The translations under genes were made by a program, and so were the position numbers. The notes under the pieces were generated by a model that was not told the origin of the DNA, made no database searches, and was given only the letters and a program-made list of their open reading frames with translations. From assembly GCA_938040985.1 (NCBI GenBank), contig CALHZD010000018.1, forward strand, positions 1 to 23,579: DNA of 23,579 bases, given 5' to 3'. This DNA is from an uncultured Propionivibrio sp. (GTDB taxonomy: Bacteria; Pseudomonadota; Gammaproteobacteria; Burkholderiales; Rhodocyclaceae). Shown one piece after another: positions 7,019 through 14,124 of the stretch (positions within the stretch are counted from its first letter, which is position 1; each line of letters opens with the position of its first letter).

Positions 7019-8164
7019 ATGCTCGATACGCATACGATGATTGCAGAAAATTCCGTCGGCGTCGTAGCGCCGCAACGCTTTTATTCCGATGTGCCGCTGA
7101 CGCTGAAAAGCGGCGCGCAGTTACCCGGCTTCGAACTCGTCTTCGAAACCTATGGCACGCTCAACGCCGCGCGCAGCAACGCGGTGCTGGTCTGCCACGC
7201 ACTTTCCGGCAATCACCATGTTGCTGGTATTGCCAGCGACAATCCGAAAAATCTCGGCTGGTGGGACAATCTCGTCGGCCCGGGCAAGCCGCTCGACACG
7301 CGAAAATTTTTTGTCGTTGGCGTCAACAATCTGGGCGGCTGTTTTGGTTCGACCGGGCCGCTCTCGCGTAATCCGGAAACCGGCAAGCACTATGGCGCCG
7401 ATTTTCCGCTGGTGATGGTGGAAGACTGGGTAGCCGCGCAGGCGCGCCTGGCCGACCATCTAGGGATCGAGGCCTGGGCGGCCGTCATCGGCGGCAGCCT
7501 CGGCGGCATGCAGGCTCTCGAGTGGTCGTTGCAGTTTCCCGAGCGCATCCGCCACGCTATTGCCATTGCCTCGGCACCAAAACTCTCGGCGCAAAACATC
7601 GCTTTCAACGAAATCGCCCGCCAGGCGATTCTCTCCGACCCGGATTTTCATGACGGCCACTACGCTGAATACGGCGTCGTACCGGAAAGCGGCCTGCGGC
7701 TGGCGCGCATGATCGGTCACATTACCTATTTGTCGGACGATCAGATGAATGAGAAATTCGGCCGCCAAATGCGCTATGACCAGCACACCTACAATTATGA
7801 TGTCGACTTTGAGATCGAATCCTATCTGCGCCATCAAGGCGACAAATTTGCAGGTTTTTTCGACGCCAACACCTACCTGATGACGACCAAGACGCTTGAT
7901 TACTTTGACCCAGCCTATGCCTACGGCGGTGATCTGGCGGCTGCATTGGTGCGCGCGCGTGCGGATTTCCTCGTCGTCAGCTTTTCGACCGACTGGCGCT
8001 TCTCGCCCGCGCGTTCGCGCGAAATCGTCTTTGCGCTGCTCAAGAATCGGCGCCGTGTGGCGTATGCGGAAATCGATTGCGTCGCCGGGCATGATTCCTT
8101 CCTGCTCAACGATGCGCATTATCACGCCGTGCTGCGCGCGTACCTGGAGAATATTGCGGTATGA
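7019..8164 (+). CDS. metX: Homoserine O-acyltransferase MetX (acetyl- or succinyl-)
   Basis: The enzyme activates homoserine by O-acylation, the first committed step of methionine synthesis, in the cytoplasm. The 381-residue alpha/beta hydrolase shows the nucleophile elbow GGSLGG with Ser160, Asp325 in SFSTDWRFSP and His358 in AGHDSF, a complete catalytic triad. Betaproteobacterial MetX proteins may use succinyl-CoA or acetyl-CoA; the sequence as read here does not settle which. Neither the ATG at 7019 nor an in-frame ATG at 7037 has a clear ribosome binding site. I keep 7019. It is under the SAM-II riboswitch and overlaps metW by four bases (ATGA), forming the common metXW operon. Confidence 0.96.
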   Translation: MLDTHTMIAENSVGVVAPQRFYSDVPLTLKSGAQLPGFELVFETYGTLNAARSNAVLVCHALSGNHHVAGIASDNPKNLGWWDNLVGPGKPLDTRKFFVVGVNNLGGCFGSTGPLSRNPETGKHYGADFPLVMVEDWVAAQARLADHLGIEAWAAVIGGSLGGMQALEWSLQFPERIRHAIAIASAPKLSAQNIAFNEIARQAILSDPDFHDGHYAEYGVVPESGLRLARMIGHITYLSDDQMNEKFGRQMRYDQHTYNYDVDFEIESYLRHQGDKFAGFFDANTYLMTTKTLDYFDPAYAYGGDLAAALVRARADFLVVSFSTDWRFSPARSREIVFALLKNRRRVAYAEIDCVAGHDSFLLNDAHYHAVLRAYLENIAV

Positions 8165-8775
8165 ATCTCAACCAACTCAGCAAGCACGAACGCGAGCGTT
8201 TCGATTTTGCCGTCATCGCCGACTGGATCCCCGCCGGCGAGCGCGTGCTCGATCTTGGCTGCGGCGACGGCAATTTACTGCGTTACCTGCGTGAGACGCG
8301 CGGCGTCAGCGGCTACGGCGTCGAAATTGACCCCGACAAGGTGCTGGCCTGCATCCGCAACGGCATCGATGTGATTCAGATGAACATCGACCAGGGGTTG
8401 TCCAGCTTTGAGGATCACTCGTTCGACCATGCCATCATTTCGCAGGCCTTGCAGACGATGCTGGAGACCGAGCGTATCCTGAATGAAATGCTGCGCGTGG
8501 CGCATGAGGCCGTGGTCAGTTTCCCGAATTTCGCTTATCGGATTAACCGCGAGGCCATTGCCCGGGGCCACGTGCCGGTGTCCGAGGACCTGCCTTATGA
8601 ATGGTACGACACGCCGAATGTCCGCTTCTTCACGATCGCCGATTTTGAAGCGCTGTGCAGCCGGCTGGAGATCGAAATCCGCGAACGCCGCGCCTTCGAT
8701 AACAACGGCCTGCCCGTCATTGACGATCCCAACCTGAACGGCAGCCTGGCTTTTTACCGGCTCGGCCGGGCATAG
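8161..8775 (+). CDS. metW: Methionine biosynthesis protein MetW (SAM-methyltransferase fold)
   Basis: MetW is the partner of MetX in many Proteobacteria and is needed for full homoserine acyltransferase activity. The 204-residue protein has the class I methyltransferase motif DLGCGDGN (31-38), an acidic residue at the end of the second strand (YGVEID) and the family stretch ISQALQTM. Length is normal for the family. The ATG overlaps the metX stop, so translation is coupled and no separate ribosome binding site is needed. Only four bases separate it from ampG. Confidence 0.95.
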   Translation: MNLNQLSKHERERFDFAVIADWIPAGERVLDLGCGDGNLLRYLRETRGVSGYGVEIDPDKVLACIRNGIDVIQMNIDQGLSSFEDHSFDHAIISQALQTMLETERILNEMLRVAHEAVVSFPNFAYRINREAIARGHVPVSEDLPYEWYDTPNVRFFTIADFEALCSRLEIEIRERRAFDNNGLPVIDDPNLNGSLAFYRLGRA

Positions 8776-8779
8776 TCCG

Positions 8780-10309
8780 ATGCACTTCCTGGGCCGGAGC
8801 CATCGTCTGGCGGCGGTGCTTTTTCTCGGTTTCGCTTCCGGATTGCCGCTGGCGCTAACCGGTCAGGCTTTACAGGCCTGGCTGGCGGTTGACGGCGTCG
8901 ATATCGCGACGATCGGTTTTTTTGGTCTGATCGGCGCCCCCTACACCTTCAAGTTTCTCTGGGCGCCGCTGATGGATCGCTTCGAGCCGCCCTGGCTTGG
9001 CCGGCGGCGCGGCTGGCTGGCGCTTACGCAGGGCGGCCTGGCGCTGACGCTGTTGATCATGTCCAGCCTCTCGCCCAGCCGGCAGCCGACGCTTTTTGCC
9101 CAATGGGCCGTACTGCTCGCGTTTCTCTCGGCCTCGCAGGACATCGTCGTCGATGCCTACCGTGCCGACGCGCTCAACGACAAGGCCGAACACGGTCTCG
9201 GCGCTTCGCTGCACGTTTTCGGCTATCGCCTGGCGATGATCGTTTCCGGCGGCATCGCGCTGATCTGGGCCGACCAGTGGCAGTCCTGGCCGCGCGTTTA
9301 TGCGCTGATGGGGACGATCATGGGCATCTTTGCCGCGCTTTCGCTGTTTTTATTGCCGCCGGTACGCAGCGAATCGAAACCGCTGGCCTCCAGCCCTGCC
9401 AGGGAAATCGCCGGATTTGCGGCGATGCTGGTCGGCGTTTTTTCCGGCTACTATCTGGCCCGCAGCCTGCTGTCTTTACTCGGATTCGATCCGGGCAGCG
9501 GCAATCACTGGATTCAGTTACTTTTCGTTCTGGCCGAGATCGCCGCCGCGTTGCCGCTGGCCTGGTGGTTCGCCCGCCTGGCGCGCTTTGAGACGCTCAA
9601 CGCCTCATTGACCAGCTATTTCGCACAACCGGGCGCCGCCCTGTTTCTGCTGCTGATCGTGCTCTACAAGCTGGGGGACGCCTTTGCCGGCAGCCTCACG
9701 ACGGCCTTCCTGATCAAAGGGCTGGCGTTCTCGCAGGCCGAGGTCGGCATCGCCAACAAGATCATCGGCATCTGGCTGACGATTTTTGGCGCGATCGTCG
9801 GCGGCGCGCTGATGCTGCGCCTGCGCCTTTATCGGGCGCTGCTCCTGTTCGGCATTCTGCAATTGGTCTCGAACTTCGGCTTTTATCTGATTGCCGTACT
9901 CGGCAAGGGCGCCTGGGGCAGCGTTGCCGTCCCGCCCTTCGATTGGGTCATCGTTTCACTACGCGAAAGCGCTTCCCTTGACTTTCTGCTGCTTACCGTC
10001 ATCGCCGTCGAGAACATCACCGGCGGCATGGGGACGGTGGCGCTGGTCGCCCTGTTGATGGCGCTGTGCAACAGCCGCTTTACTGCCACCCACTATGCCC
10101 TGCTTTCCGCACTGGCCGCCGTCGGGCGCATCTACGTCAGCCCGGTCGCCGGCGTGTTGACGGAAAGTATCGGCTGGCAGGCGTTCTATCTCTTTTCAGT
10201 AGGCATCGCACTGCCCGGCGTCGTCATGACCTGGCGGATGAAAGCGCCACTCATCGCGCTTTCGGAAAATTCTTCAGCGGACACCCGACAAGATTCTCGC
10301 CATGGATAG
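8780..10309 (+). CDS. ampG: AmpG-like muropeptide permease (major facilitator superfamily)
   Basis: AmpG imports anhydro-muropeptides released from the cell wall into the cytoplasm for recycling and, where AmpC systems exist, for beta-lactamase induction. The 509-residue protein starts with FASGLPLALTGQALQAWL, typical of AmpG, followed by APLMDRFEPPWLGRRRGW, the first cytoplasmic-loop motif. Hydrophobic helices continue to near the end (12 or more). E. coli AmpG is slightly shorter, at about 490 residues. It begins four bases after metW and overlaps the next gene by eight bases, so it is probably co-transcribed with metXW even though the functions are unrelated. Confidence 0.9.
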   Translation: MHFLGRSHRLAAVLFLGFASGLPLALTGQALQAWLAVDGVDIATIGFFGLIGAPYTFKFLWAPLMDRFEPPWLGRRRGWLALTQGGLALTLLIMSSLSPSRQPTLFAQWAVLLAFLSASQDIVVDAYRADALNDKAEHGLGASLHVFGYRLAMIVSGGIALIWADQWQSWPRVYALMGTIMGIFAALSLFLLPPVRSESKPLASSPAREIAGFAAMLVGVFSGYYLARSLLSLLGFDPGSGNHWIQLLFVLAEIAAALPLAWWFARLARFETLNASLTSYFAQPGAALFLLLIVLYKLGDAFAGSLTTAFLIKGLAFSQAEVGIANKIIGIWLTIFGAIVGGALMLRLRLYRALLLFGILQLVSNFGFYLIAVLGKGAWGSVAVPPFDWVIVSLRESASLDFLLLTVIAVENITGGMGTVALVALLMALCNSRFTATHYALLSALAAVGRIYVSPVAGVLTESIGWQAFYLFSVGIALPGVVMTWRMKAPLIALSENSSADTRQDSRHG

Positions 10310-11033
10310 CACTTCGATTGCCGCACGCCTGATTGCGGCGGCGCGAACGCTCTCGGCCGACGTCGGCCGGCTCGCTTTCTCGCCCCCCGTCTCATATGTC
10401 TACAACCCGCTCGATTACGCCTGGGCGCCGCACGAAATTTACCTGCGCCGTTTCGGTAACGGAACCAGGCGGGTCATTTTCCTCGGCATGAATCCCGGCC
10501 CTTTCGGCATGGTGCAATGCGGCGTGCCTTTTGGCGAAATCGCCGCCGTGCGCGACTGGCTGGGCATCGACGCGCCCGTCGGCAAACCACAACGCGAGAA
10601 CCCCAAGCGCCCGATCGAAGGTTTTGCCTGCCGGCGCGCCGAGGTCAGCGGCCATCGCTTGTGGGGTCTGTTCCGTGCGCGTTTCGGCACGGCCGAAGCC
10701 TTTTTCGCCGAGCATTTTGTCGCCAATTACTGCCCGCTTGCTTTTTTCGACCAAGGCCGCAACCTGACGCCGGACAAGCTGCCGCACACGGAAAGCGCGC
10801 CGCTCTACGCCGCTTGTGATGCGCACCTGCGCGAAGTCGCCACGGTACTGGCGCCGGCATGGGTCATCGGCGTCGGCGGCTTTGCCGAAGCCCGCGCCAG
10901 AACTGCGCTTCAGGGCATGCCGCTGCGTATCGGCAAAATCCTGCATCCCAGCCCGGCCAACCCGGCCGCTAACCGCGGCTGGGCGGAAGCCGCCAGCGCA
11001 CAATTGGTCGCACAGGGCGTCTGGCCCGGCTAG
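10302..11033 (+). CDS. SMUG1-type uracil-DNA glycosylase
   Basis: The 243-residue protein matches the single-strand-selective monofunctional uracil-DNA glycosylase family, which removes uracil and some oxidised pyrimidines from DNA. The first active-site motif is GMNPGPFGM (62-70), running on to VQCGVPFGE. The second is HPSPANPAAN (215-224). The usual wording of the first motif in this family is AQTGVPFG after GMNPGPFGM, so Val-Gln-Cys is a mild deviation. SMUG1 was first known from animals but occurs in some bacteria, including Betaproteobacteria. The start overlaps the ampG end by eight bases. It is the last gene of the plus-strand run. Confidence 0.92.
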   Translation: MDSTSIAARLIAAARTLSADVGRLAFSPPVSYVYNPLDYAWAPHEIYLRRFGNGTRRVIFLGMNPGPFGMVQCGVPFGEIAAVRDWLGIDAPVGKPQRENPKRPIEGFACRRAEVSGHRLWGLFRARFGTAEAFFAEHFVANYCPLAFFDQGRNLTPDKLPHTESAPLYAACDAHLREVATVLAPAWVIGVGGFAEARARTALQGMPLRIGKILHPSPANPAANRGWAEAASAQLVAQGVWPG

Positions 11034-11057
11034 CGCTTTAAACGACAGCGCCTTTCC

Positions 11058-11384
11058 GGAGATCCGCGTAAACAGGGCATCTCCGGTCATCCCCTTTGAG
11101 ATGTCCTGTTTACGTGGGTTTCAAGGCATACCCCTCTGAGATGCCCTGTTTATCAGGGCTTCAGCGCGCCCCTCTGGAAACGCCCGTGGATAAAGGCGCT
11201 CCAGGCAGCTCTCTTTTACCCTCTCTCCAGGCCCACTCCCACAGGGAGAGAGGCTTTTAGCCGCTCCGAAACCCGCGTGGATAGGGCGTTTCCGGGCAGG
11301 CGCCTCGGAAACCCGCATGGATAAGGGACTACCGGGCGCCCTGCCCGGAAATGCCCTGTTTATGAGGGCTTCAGAGGGTTGGTT
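11058..11384. repeat. Palindromic-unit array A, period about 38-40 bp
   Basis: Units begin near 11098, 11138, 11176, 11268, 11307 and 11347. Each has arms such as GAAACGCCC or GAGATGCCC, an A/T-rich centre (GTTTAT or GTGGATA), then the complementary GGGCGTTTC or GGGCATCTC, and a spacer of about 12-14 bases. Units are degenerate, and each could fold into a hairpin. The array is broken around 11215-11260 by a different hairpin. Confidence 0.6.
11220..11258 (+). terminator. Terminator-like hairpin CCTCTCTCC/GGAGAGAGG
   Basis: A perfect nine-base stem (11220-11228 with 11245-11253) with a 16-base loop is followed by CTTTT. It lies about 190 bases past the SMUG1-like gene and could end plus-strand transcription. 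Related sequences are widespread intergenic repeats in Betaproteobacteria, so it may also be a mobile hairpin. Confidence 0.45.
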
Positions 11385-11610
11385 GGGCACAGTGTTCCGG
11401 TTTATGTTTTTTGACACTCTGTAGCCCTTGTATTTAGGGCGTCTCAGGGCGATTTATGTTTTATGCCTTATTTTTACGGATTTCAGAGGGGATTCCGCAA
11501 GCTTACATAGCGGCTCGACTTTGCCAAAAGACAAGGCGGCGAGCCGCAGGCAGTATGAGTAATACGACAAGGCGAAGCCAACGAAGTATTTTGGCAAAGG
11601 AAGCCGCTAT
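11339..11610 (+). repeat. Copy 1 of an imperfect ~275-bp direct duplication
   Basis: It begins GCCCTGCCCGGAAATGCCCT and continues through GTGTTCCGGTTTATGTTTTT and CCCTTGTATTTAGGGCGT to the end of the terminal-inverted-repeat element at 11610. The same order of blocks recurs at 12155-12436 with substitutions and small indels. Confidence 0.65.
11507..11610 (+). mobile_element. Correia/NEMIS-like miniature element, copy 1 (104 bp)
   Basis: The left end is ATAGCGGCT, three bases, then CTTTGCCAAAA. The right end read in reverse complement is ATAGCGGCT, two bases, then CTTTGCCAAAA, giving terminal inverted repeats of about 22 bases. The inner block GACAAGGCGGCGAGCCGCAG (11530-11549) and the following CAGTAT plus an AATACGACAAGGCG stretch resemble the core of the Neisseria Correia element as I recall it. 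No coding capacity, so any movement would need a transposase supplied in trans. Confidence 0.6.
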
Positions 11611-11644
11611 TTCAAAAAGGCGCGGGGCGGCTTGGCGGAAGCAA

Positions 11645-11682
11645 GGGCTTGATTGTTTGAGCGCAAGCGAGTGATCAAGCCC
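11645..11682. repeat. Inverted repeat GGGCTTGAT/ATCAAGCCC
   Basis: Perfect nine-base arms (11645-11653 and 11674-11682) enclose 20 bases rich in GCGCAAGCG. It lies just downstream of the first Correia-like element. Function unknown; possibly another intergenic hairpin family. Confidence 0.5.
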
Positions 11683-11736
11683 GCCGACAAGCGGCCCGCG
11701 GCAAGGAGCTGTCTGCGCCTGGGGTCGCGTTTCTTT

Positions 11737-11770
11737 GCTGACTTTCTTTGGCGAGGCAAAGAAAGTCAGC
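11737..11770. repeat. Perfect 14-bp inverted repeat with six-base loop
   Basis: GCTGACTTTCTTTG (11737-11750) and CAAAGAAAGTCAGC (11757-11770) flank GCGAGG. A further TTTCTTT lies immediately upstream. Hairpins of this type, with TTTCTTTG...CAAAGAAA, recur between genes in several beta- and gammaproteobacterial genomes. It could serve as a bidirectional transcription stop. Confidence 0.55.
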
Positions 11771-11879
11771 GGGGCGCGCTGCCGCTCAGCGCAACAGCAT
11801 CAAAAGAAGTTTCGTGGGTGGAAGTCAGCGCGCAGGCTGTGGCAATTCTTGTTTTTTAGTTTTAGAGCATCTCCAAAGT

Positions 11880-12200
11880 AGATGCTTTGGAGCCCTGTAA
11901 ATAGGGCATCTCCGAGGGGGTGTCTGGAGCGTCTTTATTTACCTGCATTTCCGGGCATACGCCCTGAAGTCCTTTATCCACGGGCGTTTCAGAAAGGCTT
12001 CCCACCAGCCCATGTATTTAGAGCATTTCAGAGAAGTGCGCCCGCAAGTCCTTTATTTGCGGGCATCTCCAAGGGGGATGCTCCGGAGCCCTTATAAACA
12101 GGGCATCTCAGAGGCGCCTACCCGGAAGCCCTTTATTTATAAGGGCTCCGGGATACCCTGCCCGGAAATGCCCTATCCACGCGGATTTCAGAGGGTTGGT
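11880..12200. repeat. Palindromic-unit array B, period about 39-40 bp, eight units
   Basis: Units begin near 11888, 11925, 11965, 12004, 12043, 12083, 12123 and 12163. A typical unit is GGAGCCC, an A/T-rich centre such as TTATAAAC or TTTATTTA, then AGGGCATCTC, plus a spacer of about 12-14 bases. Both repeat and spacer drift between units. The regular spacing resembles CRISPR at first glance but the unit structure does not. Confidence 0.65.
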
Positions 12201-12436
12201 CGGGCACGGTGTTCCGGTTTATGTTTTTTGATGCTCTGAAGCCCTTGTATTTAGGGCGTTTCAAAGCATTTTATGTTTTATGGTCTACTTGAAGGGGTTC
12301 AGCGGGGTGCTCCAGAAGCCTTACATAGCGGCTTGACTTTGCCAAAAGACAAGGTGGCGAGCCGCAGACAGTATATGCAGTACGGCAAGACCGGGCCAAC
12401 ACGGCAACGCCGTATTCTGGCAAAGAAAGGCGCTAT
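12155..12436 (+). repeat. Copy 2 of the imperfect ~275-bp direct duplication
   Basis: Same block order as 11339-11610: a hairpin unit, GAGGGTTGGT plus GGGCAC, TTCCGGTTTATGTTTTTTGA, CCCTTGTATTTAGGGCGT, TTTATGTTTTATG and the terminal-inverted-repeat element. The copies are about 816 bp apart. A third, partial copy of the TTCCGGTTTATG part is at 12479-12560. Confidence 0.65.
12325..12436 (+). mobile_element. Correia/NEMIS-like miniature element, copy 2 (112 bp)
   Basis: The left end is ATAGCGGCTTGACTTTGCC. The right end in reverse complement is ATAGCGCCTTTCTTTGCC, so the terminal repeats are less perfect than in copy 1. The inner block at 12348-12367 differs from copy 1 by one base (C to T). 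The following GCAGACAGTATATGCAGTAC and the AACGCCGTATTCTGG near the right end are even closer to the Neisseria core (GCAGACAGTA and CAACGCCGTACTGG). Confidence 0.6.
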
Positions 12437-12478
12437 AAAAGGCAAGGCGAGCTAACGCGGCATGCCTGCAAAGGGAGC

Positions 12479-12560
12479 GGTTGTTTTCCGGTTTATGTTT
12501 TTTGATGCCCTGAACCCCTGTATTTAAAAGGCTCCGGGGCATTTTATGTTTTCTGCTTCG
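12479..12560 (+). repeat. Third, partial copy of the duplicated block
   Basis: TTCCGGTTTATGTTTTTTGA, a degraded CCCTGTATTTAAAAGG hairpin unit and a CATTTTATGTTTT stretch repeat the middle of the 275-bp block. It ends just before the coaE stop and lacks the terminal-inverted-repeat element. Confidence 0.5.
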
Positions 12561-12572
12561 TTTCTTCGGGGC

Positions 12573-13190
12573 TCAGGGCCGCTTTTCTGATGCTGCTAAA
12601 TAGCGATCATGCAGCGCTTCGACCTGCGGGATGAGTGCCGCCAGATCGCCGTTGTTGTCGATGATGTCGTCCGCCGCTGCCCGCCGTTCGGCGCGGGCGG
12701 CCTGGGTGGACATGATGCGGCGCACTTCATCGGCCGCCAGACCGCTGCGCGCCATGACGCGCTGCTCTTGCACCGCCTCGTCACAGTCGACCACCAGCAC
12801 GCGCCGGACATATTGACGGTAGGCGCCGGATTCGACGAGCAGAGGCACCGCCAGAATGACGTAAGGTGAATGCTGCGAAAGTGCCTGTTCGCAGCGCGCC
12901 AGCGCTTCGTGCCGGATCATGGGATGCAGGATGCCTTCCAGCCTTTGCCGGACGCCGGCGTCGGCAAAGGCCAAGCGACGCATGGCGGCGCGGTCGAGCA
13001 CGCCGGTGGCCGACACGACCGCCGGGCCAAACGCCGCGGCGATCGCGGGCATGGCTGCGCCACCAGCGCCGGTCAGTTCATGGGCAATGGCATCGGTGTC
13101 GACGACGGCAATGCCCAGATCGGCAAAGCGGGCAGCGACTGCGCTCTTGCCGCTGCCGATGCCGCCGGTCAGGCCAACGATAAAGCCCAC
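12573..13190 (-). CDS. coaE: Dephospho-CoA kinase
   Basis: CoaE phosphorylates the 3'-hydroxyl of dephospho-CoA, the last step of coenzyme A synthesis, in the cytoplasm. The 205-residue product starts GFIVGLTGGIGSGKS with the Walker A P-loop at 6-16. It continues with VVDTDAIAHELT, the family's conserved DTD acceptor region, and later RRIMSTQ and DIIDNNGD. Length is normal. The start is a GTG at 13190. It follows the SPOR gene by 23 bases and may be co-transcribed with it. Confidence 0.96.
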   Translation of the reverse strand: MGFIVGLTGGIGSGKSAVAARFADLGIAVVDTDAIAHELTGAGGAAMPAIAAAFGPAVVSATGVLDRAAMRRLAFADAGVRQRLEGILHPMIRHEALARCEQALSQHSPYVILAVPLLVESGAYRQYVRRVLVVDCDEAVQEQRVMARSGLAADEVRRIMSTQAARAERRAAADDIIDNNGDLAALIPQVEALHDRYLAASEKRP

Positions 13191-13213
13191 GATTTACCCG
13201 CCCATGCCGGCGT

Positions 13214-14035
13214 TTATTTTGCCTTGCAGGACGCCAGCCGCGCTTTGGGCAGCGCGCCGGCAATGGCCTGCCGCAGGGCGCCGGCCCGCGTTTCCGGCCC
13301 GCGCAGTTCGAGCTGGTAGGTCGCCGAGCGCGTCTCGCGCTCGCCCACGCGGGCGGCATCGATGCCTTTGAGACGCAGATCGGTCAGCCGTTCCTCGGCC
13401 GCTTCGCGGGTCGAGAACACGCCCAGCGAAATGGCAAAGCGCATGGCAGGCGGTTCCTGCACGATAAAGAATTCCGGCGCCCCGGCCCGCTTGAGCGCCT
13501 CGCTCTGACGATCGGCCGCCTGCCGGCTGCCCAGCGGCGGAATGAATACCCAATAGCTCCGGCTGCCGGCAGAGGAACGGCGATCGACACGAAAATCGCG
13601 GAAACGGCCGCCGGTAATCTCCGTGACGCGCGCCAGCTCGTCGGCGTTCAGATCATTCAGCGTCAGGCAAACCATGCTGACGGGTTTTTCCGTCTTGACC
13701 GGTTCGGTTTTTTCCGGTGCCGGCTTTGCGGGGGCGTTTTCTTCCGCCCGTCTGTCCGTGCTTTGCGGCGTTTCCCGAGCTGGCTGATCGCCCTGCACGG
13801 AGCTTGCGCCGTCCGCCGGCATTTGCGGCGCAACCGGCTCGTTTTGTTTTTCCGGCGCTTTCGCCGTCGGCGCGGCCGAGGATTCGTCACGCGCGATGAT
13901 ATTCACCCGTTCCGCCATAAGCTGCCGCCGCTGCATCTGCCCGGCGCTCATCGACGCCTCATCGCCAAAATAACCCCGTGTCCAGGCCAGAAACAGCAGG
14001 TTGGCCACCCCCAGAAAAAACACCAGCGCACGCAT
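13214..14035 (-). CDS. SPOR-domain membrane protein
   Basis: The 273-residue protein has one N-terminal membrane anchor (ALVFFLGVANLLFLAW), then a low-complexity linker rich in Pro, Glu, Lys and Ala (about 50-140). A C-terminal region of about 75 residues matches the SPOR pattern: SYWVFIPPLGSRQAADRQ, then FAISLGVFSTREAAEERL. SPOR domains bind denuded peptidoglycan at the division site, so a role in septal wall work is likely. In relatives such a gene often sits next to coaX; here it precedes coaE. GGGAGG eight bases upstream supports the start. Confidence 0.8.
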   Translation of the reverse strand: MRALVFFLGVANLLFLAWTRGYFGDEASMSAGQMQRRQLMAERVNIIARDESSAAPTAKAPEKQNEPVAPQMPADGASSVQGDQPARETPQSTDRRAEENAPAKPAPEKTEPVKTEKPVSMVCLTLNDLNADELARVTEITGGRFRDFRVDRRSSAGSRSYWVFIPPLGSRQAADRQSEALKRAGAPEFFIVQEPPAMRFAISLGVFSTREAAEERLTDLRLKGIDAARVGERETRSATYQLELRGPETRAGALRQAIAGALPKARLASCKAK

Positions 14036-14124
14036 TTGTCGACCCTCCCGATTTTTTCCGCCGACGCCTTGACCCGCTCTCCCTGACCGTCTGACGTGGT
14101 CTTTCAGGACGCGGCGTCAGCCGC

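Larger units (their letters stand above)
11034..12572. other. Gene-free, repeat-rich convergent intergenic region
   Basis: The region between the convergent SMUG1-like gene and coaE is about 1.5 kb. Open frames here are short, lack ribosome binding sites and consist of translated repeats, so I call no gene. The content is palindromic arrays, perfect hairpins, a direct duplication and two terminal-inverted-repeat elements, listed separately. Confidence 0.8.

Noticed and set aside
11880..12200. CRISPR array
   Set aside because: The period of about 40 bp is regular, but the 'repeats' vary greatly, are palindromes with A/T centres, and the 'spacers' are short and partly similar to each other.
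11882..12239. Repeat proteins with a 13-residue period
   Set aside because: The 39-bp unit keeps frames open, producing peptides such as LYPRAFQKG repeated. There are no ribosome binding sites, the frame shifts where units are 40 bp, and opposite-strand frames show the same effect.
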